A model generated the notes under the pieces. The model searched no databases. It was not told the origin of the DNA and saw nothing but the letters and a program-made list of their open reading frames with translations. From GCA-2731375 sp964344935 (lineage in GTDB: Bacteria; Pseudomonadota; Alphaproteobacteria; GCA-2731375), in the NCBI GenBank assembly GCA_964344935.1, contig CAYFPL010000012.1:1-64000 (forward strand): a stretch of 64,000 nucleotides of DNA, given 5' to 3'. How positions within the stretch are numbered: the stretch's first letter is position 1; each line of letters opens with the position of its first letter. Position numbers and translations under genes: made by a program. This document shows, one piece after another, positions 15,181 to 23,621 of the stretch.

Positions 15181-16113
15181 ATGCCCTTGACCATCGTTAC
15201 GTACCATTTTGTGCGTGATCTCCAGAACAGCCGCTATCCCGCCATCAAGGGCCGGACCCTGGATGAATTCGGGCGGCAGCTCGAATATTTCGGGCGCCGT
15301 TATGTGGTTGTTACAACGTCCGATGTGGTCGCCGCGTGCAAGGGCGAAGAAGCGCTGCCAGACAACGCCATCTGGCTCACCTTCGATGATGGCTATTTGG
15401 ACCACTACACAAATGTCTTTCCCAAGCTTTACGAACGCAAAATGCACGGGGCCTTTTTTCCGGCCGTCAACGCGGCCATTCACGGCAAATTGCTGGAGGT
15501 CAACCAAGCGCATTTCATTCGGGCCGCGGAACCCGACCCTGCCGTAATCATCAAGGAAATCCATGCTTTCATTGATGGTCATGAGGGCCACGACGAGGTA
15601 CGCCCCTTCGAAGACTATTGGCGGGAATATGCCAAGCCGGTGCGTTTTGATTCGGCCGAGATCTGGTTCATCAAAAGCATCCTGCAGCACGCCCTACCCG
15701 CATCTGTTCGAACCGTTCTTGTGGATAAGCTCTTCGCAAAGTTCGTTTCTATGGACCAGCGGGCCTTCGCGGCCGAACTTTACGCCTCAGTGGATCAACT
15801 GCGCCTGATGCAGGATTGCGGCATGTATATCGGCGGTCACGGTGCCAAACATCTACGGCTGAACCAATTGAGTGACGAGGACAAGAGGGCGGAAATTACT
15901 GAAAGTGTGGATTTTCTCCGCCAGCTTGGTGCGCCGACTTCCGATTGGGTCATGTGTTATCCTTACGGGGAAAGCGACGAAACCTTACGGCACGCGGCAA
16001 AGGAGGCGGGTTGCGCCGTCGGCTTGACGATCCGCAAGGGTCTTGTGGAAGTGGGAGAGGACGACCCCCTGCAATTGCCCCGTATCGATACCATCGAATT
16101 GCCCATCGCCTAG
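15181..16113 (+). CDS. Polysaccharide deacetylase (NodB-like)
   Basis: The protein has 310 residues. The NodB-type motifs are present in order: TFDDGYLDH (about residues 76-84, metal-binding Asp), GGHGAKHLRL (about 219-228, metal-binding His pair) and CYPYGES (about 259-265). Members of the family remove N- or O-acetyl groups from polysaccharides or lipid-linked sugars. There is no signal peptide, so it probably acts in the cytoplasm on a lipid-linked intermediate. The insertion between the first two motifs is long (about 135 residues). It lies 61 bases after the radical SAM gene and 64 before the next gene. Confidence 0.85.
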   Translation: MPLTIVTYHFVRDLQNSRYPAIKGRTLDEFGRQLEYFGRRYVVVTTSDVVAACKGEEALPDNAIWLTFDDGYLDHYTNVFPKLYERKMHGAFFPAVNAAIHGKLLEVNQAHFIRAAEPDPAVIIKEIHAFIDGHEGHDEVRPFEDYWREYAKPVRFDSAEIWFIKSILQHALPASVRTVLVDKLFAKFVSMDQRAFAAELYASVDQLRLMQDCGMYIGGHGAKHLRLNQLSDEDKRAEITESVDFLRQLGAPTSDWVMCYPYGESDETLRHAAKEAGCAVGLTIRKGLVEVGEDDPLQLPRIDTIELPIA

Positions 16114-16177
16114 ACGCTTGCATTGACGGGAACGAAAGCCTAAACGGTCCTTATTGTGCTCGGTTGATTGGTGACCC

Positions 16178-17647
16178 ATGAACCTGGTCTCAGGCTTCCA
16201 TATTGTCCGCCGCAGATTGGTAGGCATGGCGACGAAACAGGGCATGTTCGGCGTCATGTCCTCGAAACCGCTGCTCGAGTTGGCGGCCCGCCGGAACTAT
16301 CCGGGCCTAGCGGCCCGGCTTTTGGCCTGGCAAGTGGAGCCGGTGTGCGAAGCAAAGGGTCCGGGCAAACTGGTCGTGGCGCTAACGTTGCCGAAAAGTG
16401 GTTTCGCCGAGGATGTCGAGGAAAGCGTCATCAGAGACGGCCGTTTCAGGGTCCTGCGTCTGCACCGCAAGGCGCTGAAGGTGATCGCCAACTGCTTCTT
16501 CGGTCATTTGGTGGACGACAATAACTACAATCACGACGACCCGAAGATTACGGCACGGAAACTGGCCTACCGCGAATTCATGATCGAGGTCTGCCGCCGT
16601 CTGGCCCGCCGTCTTGATCTCGATGTCGTCCTGACCGCCAATTTCTCGTTCTATGCGGAGCAAGAATTTGCCGCCGCCATGGAGCATATCGGCGTGCCCC
16701 TGATCGCCATGCACAAGGAATGCATCAAGTCCCCCGGCGTTGAAGCTTTTTACGAGGCCACGTACCGGGACCGGAAGACGCCGTTCCAGGGCCGCCTGAT
16801 TACGACTTATAACGAGGTGGAACGGGGCATCCAAATCAATGCCGGTGTGGCGCCCGCCGACCGGATCGTCGCCACCGGCGCCCCCCGTCTCGATCGCTTT
16901 CACCGTTACCGCCGGGAACATGCCGGCCAGGACCGGTCCCAGGACGGCCGGCCCACGGTTTTGTTTATGTCCTTCAATGAAAAATCAGGTTGCCCAGTGC
17001 TCGGGCGCCGGGGCGATGACCGTTTCGAAACCTTGCCGCCGGAGATGGAGAAGATCAACTGGGCCAATCTGACCCGCAACTGCCACGCCGCCATGATCCG
17101 CCTGGCCCAGGATTATCCGGACATTCGGGTTATCGTTAAATCCAAGAACCATGTCCTCGCCTTGCAGGCCTTAACCGCCGGCATGGGCGAGGGCTTCGAA
17201 CCACCAGAGAATCTTCAGATCGTGGTCGGTGGCAATTCCTTTGATCTCATCGTCAGCGCCGATGTGCTCTGTACCATCAACAGCGGATCCTTGTTCGAGG
17301 CCTTGGCCGCGAATGTGGATGTGGTCTCGCCTGACTTTGACGAGGCCGTCGCCCCCTTAACCGCGCCGTTCATGGTGGATCTTGGATCGGCCGCCACACA
17401 CGCCCACTCGGTTGATGAGTTGATCAGCATTCTAGCGGAAAAGGCCCGGTCCCGCCCGTCGCGGCTGCGTTCCAGCGAATTGAACGAAGCCTCCCGCGCC
17501 ACCCTGGCCTATTGGGTCAATAACGCCGACGGCAAGGCCGGCGAACGGGCCAGCCGGACTATCATGGAGGTGGTCGAGGCCAATCGCGCGAAGGCCACCG
17601 TTCAAGAGACAACCGCGCCGCAGGAACTTTCCGCCGTCGGCGACTAG
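16178..17647 (+). CDS. Glycosyltransferase-like protein, possibly surface glycan
   Basis: The protein has 489 residues. Features suggest a GT-B or CDP-glycerol glycerophosphotransferase-like fold: an N-terminal half with HKECIKSPGVEAF, then VATGAPRLDRFHRYR (about 237-251), then a C-terminal half with VIVKSKNHVLAL and VLCTINSGSLFEALA, resembling the donor-site Ser/Gly-Ser-Glu pattern of such enzymes. No signal peptide or membrane segment is seen. The start is ATG 16178; internal Met codons at residues 17 and 27 are alternatives. Its position after the radical SAM and deacetylase genes points to a shared glycan pathway. The fold call is tentative. Confidence 0.6.
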   Translation: MNLVSGFHIVRRRLVGMATKQGMFGVMSSKPLLELAARRNYPGLAARLLAWQVEPVCEAKGPGKLVVALTLPKSGFAEDVEESVIRDGRFRVLRLHRKALKVIANCFFGHLVDDNNYNHDDPKITARKLAYREFMIEVCRRLARRLDLDVVLTANFSFYAEQEFAAAMEHIGVPLIAMHKECIKSPGVEAFYEATYRDRKTPFQGRLITTYNEVERGIQINAGVAPADRIVATGAPRLDRFHRYRREHAGQDRSQDGRPTVLFMSFNEKSGCPVLGRRGDDRFETLPPEMEKINWANLTRNCHAAMIRLAQDYPDIRVIVKSKNHVLALQALTAGMGEGFEPPENLQIVVGGNSFDLIVSADVLCTINSGSLFEALAANVDVVSPDFDEAVAPLTAPFMVDLGSAATHAHSVDELISILAEKARSRPSRLRSSELNEASRATLAYWVNNADGKAGERASRTIMEVVEANRAKATVQETTAPQELSAVGD

Positions 17648-17864
17648 CCCCGAATGCCGGCGGCGGGGCGGCTTCTGCATCGACCCTGAACGTCGAGCGG
17701 TTGGGCAGACGCCCCAACTTCATCGTTTTTCTGCAACGCCAACTCGCGAAAAAATCCGTCTCGTCACGCCATAAATGACATCGAACCGTTCCATTCTGGC
17801 GCGTTTCGTGTCGACGCTTTGGGCTGCAACATATATTTGTAATTTGAAGTTGTTAATCTAGAAT

Positions 17865-18674
17865 ATGTTGATGAAACCTTATCTGTTGGCTGCCATCCTG
17901 TTGCTAATTGCAACAACGGCTCATGCTGACGCACCATATTTGATGAAGCAGGGCTTGCTTGACGGGCCAGACGCTGTCCGCGTTATCAAGGAATTTCGGT
18001 CCAATAGTAACTTCTTATTTGGCAGGTCAATAATTTTTCAGCTTCGTCTTCAAAACGGTGCTGTGGTGGCGCAATCGCCTGCAATAATTGGAGTGGCCAC
18101 GTTTTGCCCATCGATCGAATATTGCTGGGCATTTCCTTATGATTCATTCACCGTTTTCCCACAAGGCTGGAGACTTGAGGCAGACAAACTCGACTTTGCT
18201 GCTATCGCGCCCGAGTACCGGCTTAGTCAAATTGAAGACAAAGAATTCCAAAAGTATTTGTTAGATGATGAACGTCTATATTTTGTCACATATTCGATGA
18301 GGGATAAATATGACATACCGTTTAATTTTGTATTGTCAAAATTCGGATATTTATTTGGTCCTTTTTTGATAATATTCGACCAAGAGTTGTTTCTAGTTTT
18401 GACCATAATTTTGATTGTAATTCCAATAATTACATATTGTGCAATTAGCAATTTTTTCTATTATAGGAAATATAGAGTATATTACATAATAGTTTCCAGT
18501 ATCGTATATTTGATATTCGTATTGCTTTATATGACTGTTTTTTCATATTTTGTAATGATTCAAGATTTTCCCGTTTTATATGCATTTGTACTATTCATGC
18601 TCGCGTTGTCGGTTGACTTCTATATCCTAAGGCGATTTGGCCGAAATAGAATCCTTTCTGCAACCCATGAGTAG
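17865..18674 (+). CDS. Secreted/membrane protein, AT-rich, convergent with module gene 4
   Basis: The protein has 269 residues. It has a signal peptide (about 1-22, ending AHADA), an outside domain of about 140 residues with two cysteines (TFCPSIEYCWAF), and then about three strong transmembrane helices (about 176-197, 208-228 and 238-255) and a basic tail. The 3' half is very AT-rich, unlike its neighbours, a sign of recent transfer. It faces the DUF6973-bearing module gene across 321 bases. No family was recognised. Topology and position would suit an immunity protein guarding the envelope, but that is inference. A second ATG two codons in is an alternative start. Confidence 0.75.
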   Translation: MLMKPYLLAAILLLIATTAHADAPYLMKQGLLDGPDAVRVIKEFRSNSNFLFGRSIIFQLRLQNGAVVAQSPAIIGVATFCPSIEYCWAFPYDSFTVFPQGWRLEADKLDFAAIAPEYRLSQIEDKEFQKYLLDDERLYFVTYSMRDKYDIPFNFVLSKFGYLFGPFLIIFDQELFLVLTIILIVIPIITYCAISNFFYYRKYRVYYIIVSSIVYLIFVLLYMTVFSYFVMIQDFPVLYAFVLFMLALSVDFYILRRFGRNRILSATHE

Positions 18675-18995
18675 AGGAGCGATCCAGAATTGTATGCTGG
18701 CTGATCAAAATTTGGGCAATCTAATACCGACCGAAACTCTTGTTGCCTGGGCCAAGAATCACAATTGAACGGAATTCTGGATTTCATTCCCCGATCGTTG
18801 TTCAGGAATCTCATCTTGGGATTTCATTCGATTCCACGGTTTCGCACATTATGGCGAGGCGTAACGAAATTTTCGTCTGTGTATTTGAGCCGCAAAACCA
18901 GAACTGACAATGCGCGGATAGATCAGATTGAGGCTTCTGATCTGTCCGGCAATTACGGCTGAGAAGTGTTTCAAGCCTCGCGGCTTTATCTTATT
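18675..18995. other. Intergenic stretch between convergent genes
   Basis: This 321-base AT-rich stretch lies between the membrane protein gene and the stop of module gene 4. I see no convincing gene, and no clear terminator. Confidence 0.5.
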
Positions 18996-20480
18996 TCAAG
19001 GCTTTGTCTTGAATGGTCTCAAGCGCAATTTGCCTTCGAGAAGGGCTTCTAAAGCGATCTCGAGAGCTTCCCGGCTTTCGTTCTCCGGAGCGAGAGCGAA
19101 TTCCCGGCCCAACTTATTATTGAAAAGATCCATGAGCCGATGGCCTGGCGGATTGTGCAAAGCCCTTAGGCTCATATTTCGAACGGTTCGCACAACGGCA
19201 TGTTCGTTTAGATCCATAAACAGTTTCGCGTCAGCAGAACTGTATCTCCGGGTCAATAGAATGCTGGCAATCACATGCCGCAAAGCATCTTTGGGATTGT
19301 CGTTCTCTGTGAGAGCGAGGATGTTATGTTTTTCGACGAGGCGTTTTGCCTGTTCCGTGGCGGTGTCATAGATTGACTCAATTTCCGACTTTATCGGCAA
19401 GAATCTGAGCGCGTATAGATATTCAAGCCGAACTGAGTCGTAGTCAAAATGTTCATCTGCTTGATCGACATCTAAGGCTTCCTCAGTATCTACGTTGATA
19501 TCGATTGAGCTGATACCGGTCGGGTTCGCCTGAAATTTATCACGCCCCACCTGTGCATTGCCTTTCGCCGCAGTGTCGGCTGCTTGCATCTGGGAAGGCT
19601 CAGCTAGTTCAGGCTGGGTCTTTTGACCCTCCTGCATTGATGCTGCAAATTTGTCCTGGCCATCGGTTAGGGGCTGCAAGGCCAGTGCCTGAGATGCTTT
19701 TGATATGTCCAGATTGTTCTCTGACCCGCCGTCCAAAAGATATTCCAAGCCGTAGTCGCTTTCGCCGCCCACCAATAGGTCGGTCAAGCCGCTGCCCGCG
19801 TTCGGAACCTGGCCGGTGAGGATGGGGTTGGGGGAGAGGTCGTCGATCAGCCTGGGCATCTGTGGGTATTCTGACTGATCTGGACCGTTCTCGCCCTGCC
19901 GCCAAGGCATGATGCGGTCGTTCATGCGGCTGACGATGGCGGCCTGGGTCGCGGGATCGCTGTTCAGGTAGCCGTGCAGTTCGCCTGCATCGACCCCGAA
20001 TTTATTGGCGGTGGTGGTCGCCGTGCCCATGCTGCCGTAATCGTCATCGTCGCGGGCCCAGCGCGCTGCCTTGGCGAAGTTGGCGGCATAGGCCTGATCG
20101 GCACGTTGATCCTCGTCCGCGCCCTGCCACCATTCCTGGGCCCGAGCCACATTGTTCCGGATGCGCCTGCGATTGGGGGTATCGGCCAGATTCTATTCCG
20201 CGGCGATGGGCTGGGTCAGGCCATAGTCCGTGGCGCGGATCGCCAGCTTGGTCACGCCGTCGGGCTCCGACCCGAAATCGTCCAATCCCGCCAGGGCGCG
20301 GGTCTTGGCCTTGGGCGGGGCGGCGTCGGGGGATGAATTGATTTCGGGAAAGTCGGGCAGCAGTTCGTAAGGATCGACCATTTTTGATTTGCGTTTCGGG
20401 ATCACATAGTCGCTCTCAAAAGGTGCCTGGTTCCAGGAACCATCCGCAATGGGGTCGAAATCAAAATATCGGTTGGTCAT
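18996..20480 (-). pseudogene. Phage-linked module protein, copy 4, DUF6973-like C-terminus, in-frame amber
   Basis: One continuous frame of 495 codons from ATG 20480 is broken only by TAG at 20193-20195 (codon 96). Upstream lies KAKTRALAGLDDFG and downstream RAQEWWQGADEDQRAD, which align with KT-GAGKVLKAIDD and AEADKWWDSA of the shared module, so this is a diverged copy. A polar linker (about residues 180-330) follows. The C-terminal domain has KDALRHVIASILLTRR, LNEHAVVRTVR and MDLFNNKLGREFA, the pattern I recall for DUF6973. It may be a recent pseudogene, an amber read through by a suppressor, or a sequencing error. If translation restarts, ATG 20150 would give 384 residues. The gene converges on 17865-18674. 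Confidence 0.75.
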
Positions 20481-20539
20481 GGAAAATTCCTTGTCTTATG
20501 GAGGGGTGGGCTATGCGACCCATGCCGACCGGGCATGAA

Positions 20540-20570
20540 AAAGGCCCGGCGGCAAGATGCCCGGGCCTTT
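20540..20570. other. Strong hairpin upstream of module gene 4
   Basis: The inverted repeat AAAGGCCCGG (20540-20549) and CCGGGCCTTT (20561-20570) has perfect 10-base arms and an 11-base loop. The short T-runs make it a weak terminator on either strand. It lies 60 bases before the module gene start. Confidence 0.5.
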
Positions 20571-20632
20571 GGTCGACGTTTGATTGGTTTGGAACGCGGC
20601 ACTGGCGGCGCCAAGAGCCGGCATTCGGCATC

Positions 20633-20665
20633 AAAAAAGGCGCCTCAGCCTGTTGCTAGGCGCCT
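20633..20665 (-). terminator. Factor-independent terminator on the minus strand
   Basis: Two copies of the self-complementary AGGCGCCT (20638-20645 and 20658-20665) can pair across a 12-base loop. Six T residues follow in the minus reading (20638-20633). It lies downstream of the recQ stop (20821) and also downstream of the promoter-like element at 20754-20785. It may therefore serve recQ, a short leader RNA, or both. Confidence 0.65.
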
Positions 20666-20753
20666 GAACGGGTAACCTAACGCGCTACCCTTTTCTTATC
20701 CAAAAGCAGTGGACGCAACGACAATTGGACGCACCAAATTGAGTTTGGGGATA

Positions 20754-20785
20754 ATACTCTATGTGAGTTTAAATTGCAAGAACAA
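20754..20785 (-). promoter_or_regulatory. Promoter-like element for module gene 4
   Basis: On the minus strand TTCTTGCAATTTAA is followed by TAGAGTATTAT. Taking TTGCAA as -35, the hexamer 17 bases on is TATTAT. The 14-base string is identical to the one upstream of the module gene at the left edge. In both places a terminator-like hairpin lies between this element and the start codon. Apart from these elements and the two hairpins I see nothing in 20481-20820. Confidence 0.45.
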
Positions 20786-20820
20786 TAATGTAATACCGCC
20801 TAGATAATAGCGGAAAATCA

Positions 20821-22668
20821 CTAATTGTGACTTGCGATTAGATCGAGGAACGGTTCGGCGAACTTCCGCAATTTCGCTTGTCCGACACCGTGGATCGTAG
20901 CGAATTCCTCCGCCGTGGCGGGGCGGCTGTGGGCCATGTGCAGGAGGGAACGGTCGTTGAATATCACATAAGCCGGTACGCCGCGGGCCCGGGCCAGGTC
21001 CGAGCGCAGGGCCTTGAGAGCGGCGAGCAGCTCCTGATCGTGGGCAGAGAGTTCCGCCTCCGCCGCGCCGGTTGATGTGCCCCTGCCAGACCCGGACCTC
21101 GCCGACGGTTTGGCGCGGGGCGCTGCATCGGGACGGTAATGAAAGCGGTCGGCGCCGTCGAGGACCTCCCGTCCCCGCGGCCCCAGGGCCAGGCCGCCAT
21201 GGCCATCCAGGTCAAGGTGCAGATAGCCACCGGCCACCAGTTGCCGCAAGATGGAATGCCATTCCCCTTTCGTCCGTGGCCGGCCGGCGCCATGGCTCTC
21301 AAGCCGATCGTGCCGGAACTTGCGCACCTTTTCGTTATTGGCGCCCATCAGCACATCGACAATGTGTGCCGCGCCAAAGCGCTGCCCCGTCTCCCTGACG
21401 GCAACCAGGGCGAGTTGGGCGAGTTCCGTGCCATCCACGGGTTCGGGCGCGTCGAGGCACAAGTCACAATGGCCGCAGGGCTCGCGTTCGTCGCCGAAAT
21501 AGGCCAGCAGGGTCTGCCGCCGGCAGACCGGCGCCTCGCAATAGGCCAATAGGGCATCGAGACGTTTATGCTCTTGCCGCCGGCGTTCTTCGCTCCCCTG
21601 TTCGTCCTCGATGAACATGCGCCGCATGCGAATATCGCCCAGGCCGTAAAGCATCATGGCTTCCGCCGGCGCCCCGTCACGTCCGGCCCGGCCAAATTCC
21701 TGGTAATAGGCCTCCATGCTGCCGGGCAGGTCCGTGTGTAGGACGAAACGTACATCAGGTTTGTCTATGCCCATGCCAAATGCAATGGTGGCGACCATGA
21801 CCAGTCCGTCCTCGGCCATGAAGCGGTCCTGGTTGGCCTCGCGCTGCCATTTCTCCATGCCGGCGTGGTAGGGCAGGGCCTCGATGCCGTTGGCCAGCAG
21901 ATAAGCGGCCGTCTCTTCCGTCTTCTTGCGGGAGAGGCAATAGATGATGCCGCTTTCGCACTGATGGCGGGCCAGGAAGGTCAGCATCTGCCGCTTCCAA
22001 TCCTGCTTGAAGGCAACGCCGAGACGGATATTGGGGCGGTCGAACCCTTGGACGAATATGCGGGCGGTGCCGCCAAACAGCTTCTCGGCGATATCCCGGC
22101 GGGTGATGGCGTCCGCTGTGGCGGTCAGGGCGATCATCGGGATGCTAGGAAACAGCGTCCGCAGGCGGGCCAGATCGGCATATTCCGGACGAAAGGCCGG
22201 ACCCCATTGCGAGATGCAATGGGCCTCGTCCACGGCGATCAGGCTGAGTGGCAGGCCAGCCATCGCATCCAGCATGCGCTCGGTCATCAGCCTTTCAGGC
22301 GAAAGGTAAAGGATGGAAACCTCTCCGGCCGCGACACGTCGCCATATCGACACATTCTCCGCCCGGTCCTTGCTGGAATTAATGGTCTCGGCCCTGACGC
22401 CTGCCAATTGCAAGGCGGCAACCTGATCCTGCATCAAGGCCACGAGGGGGGATATGACGATGGTCAGCCCGCCCAGAACCAGTGCAGGCACTTGGAAACA
22501 TAATGACTTGCCCGCACCCGTGGGCATCACCGCCAGAGCATTTTCGCCGGCGATCAGGGTATCAATGATCTCCGCCTGACCGGGACGGAAATCCGCGAAG
22601 CCAAAGACGTCGTTCAGGATGCGCTGCCTGTCGCCGTCCACCGGCGTGCTGCTTTCAACCGCCGTCAT
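20821..22668 (-). CDS. recQ: ATP-dependent DNA helicase RecQ
   Basis: The protein has 615 residues, full length for RecQ. It has the N-terminal aromatic motif FADFRPGQ, Walker A MPTGAGKS (about residues 49-56), the DEAH box with DEAHCISQWG, helicase motif VI (QEFGRAGRDG), and an RQC zinc site with four Cys (CRRQTLL...CGHCDLC). A C-terminal HRDC domain has YVIFNDRSLLHMA. RecQ unwinds DNA 3' to 5' in recombination and repair of stalled forks. The start is only one base after the stop of the dehydratase gene, so it is the last gene of a ridA-dehydratase-recQ operon. Confidence 0.95.
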   Translation of the reverse strand: MTAVESSTPVDGDRQRILNDVFGFADFRPGQAEIIDTLIAGENALAVMPTGAGKSLCFQVPALVLGGLTIVISPLVALMQDQVAALQLAGVRAETINSSKDRAENVSIWRRVAAGEVSILYLSPERLMTERMLDAMAGLPLSLIAVDEAHCISQWGPAFRPEYADLARLRTLFPSIPMIALTATADAITRRDIAEKLFGGTARIFVQGFDRPNIRLGVAFKQDWKRQMLTFLARHQCESGIIYCLSRKKTEETAAYLLANGIEALPYHAGMEKWQREANQDRFMAEDGLVMVATIAFGMGIDKPDVRFVLHTDLPGSMEAYYQEFGRAGRDGAPAEAMMLYGLGDIRMRRMFIEDEQGSEERRRQEHKRLDALLAYCEAPVCRRQTLLAYFGDEREPCGHCDLCLDAPEPVDGTELAQLALVAVRETGQRFGAAHIVDVLMGANNEKVRKFRHDRLESHGAGRPRTKGEWHSILRQLVAGGYLHLDLDGHGGLALGPRGREVLDGADRFHYRPDAAPRAKPSARSGSGRGTSTGAAEAELSAHDQELLAALKALRSDLARARGVPAYVIFNDRSLLHMAHSRPATAEEFATIHGVGQAKLRKFAEPFLDLIASHN

Positions 22669-22669
22669 G

Positions 22670-23617
22670 TCAGCTCATCCCGTCACGTCCGGCGCCGCAG
22701 ACCAAGGCAGTCGTGACAGACCCTGGTGGGGGCACATAGGCTTGCGACTGCAGGGCCGCGACGGCGGCGGCGGCCGAGAGTTCGACGCCCAGGCCGAATT
22801 CGCGCCACAGCCAAACCGCCGCCTGATGCATCTGATCGTCACTGACCAGCACGATGTCGTCCACGTTCGCTCGGATCAGATCCAGGTTGATCTGTTCGCT
22901 GCGGCGCGGAGCTAGGGTGTTTGCTTTGGTGTCGATGGCGGCCAGTTCCACGACCGCGCCGGCCGCGATGCTTTCCTTCAAGGTAGGGGCACCAACCGGT
23001 TCGATGCCGATCACAGTAATTTCGGGCTTCAGGGCTTTGGCCGCCATGGCGGCGCCCGAGATCAGGCCGCCGCCGCCGATGGCGACCATCAGCACATCCG
23101 TCTCCGGCGCATCGGCGAGGAGCTCCAGGCTGACCGTGCCCTGGCCGGCAATCACGGCTTCGTCGGCAAAGGGGTGGATATAGGTCTTGCCCTCCCGTCC
23201 GGCCACGGCAAGGGCTTCGCGGTTGGCATCGTCCCAGACATCGCCATGAATGTGCACTTCCGCGCCCCAATGGCGCAGCTGGTCGGCCTTGGCGGGCGGC
23301 GTGTTGCCGGGCAGATAGATGGTGACGCCGACGCCTGCGGAATGGCCTGCATAGGCCACGCCCAGGCCATGGTTGCCGCCCGAGGCGGTGATCAGGCCAC
23401 GGGAACGCGCCGCATCATCCAACGTGGTCAGTTTGCTCATGGCGCCGCGGGCCTTGAACGAACCCGAAACTTGCAGGCATTCCAGCTTTAGGTTCAGCTT
23501 GGGGTCGCCGGGCAACGGTGTATGGCACAAACCCGCCGCCATGAGCGGCGTGCGTCTAACCCGGCCGTGGATGCGTTCGGCTGCGGCGTGAACATCATCG
23601 ATGGTAACCGTGCTCAT
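22670..23617 (-). CDS. PLP-dependent threonine/serine dehydratase family protein
   Basis: The protein has 315 residues. It belongs to the fold-type II PLP family: SGSFKARGA holds the Schiff-base Lys (about residue 57), SGGNHGLGVAYAG contacts PLP, and VAIGGGGLISG is the phosphate-binding glycine loop. The length is that of catabolic threonine or serine/threo-hydroxyaspartate dehydratases without the regulatory ACT domain. Such enzymes make 2-oxoacids through reactive enamine/imine intermediates. ATG 23617 was chosen because the conserved part starts there, 4 bases after ridA. The pairing with RidA supports a dehydratase activity. The exact substrate is open. Confidence 0.85.
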   Translation of the reverse strand: MSTVTIDDVHAAAERIHGRVRRTPLMAAGLCHTPLPGDPKLNLKLECLQVSGSFKARGAMSKLTTLDDAARSRGLITASGGNHGLGVAYAGHSAGVGVTIYLPGNTPPAKADQLRHWGAEVHIHGDVWDDANREALAVAGREGKTYIHPFADEAVIAGQGTVSLELLADAPETDVLMVAIGGGGLISGAAMAAKALKPEITVIGIEPVGAPTLKESIAAGAVVELAAIDTKANTLAPRRSEQINLDLIRANVDDIVLVSDDQMHQAAVWLWREFGLGVELSAAAAVAALQSQAYVPPPGSVTTALVCGAGRDGMS

Positions 23618-23621
23618 ATAC

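Noticed and set aside
20671..20700. A possible tRNA- or attachment-site-like stretch after the copy-4 leader terminator
   Set aside because: It does not fold as a tRNA and no matching repeat was found near the other phage edge.
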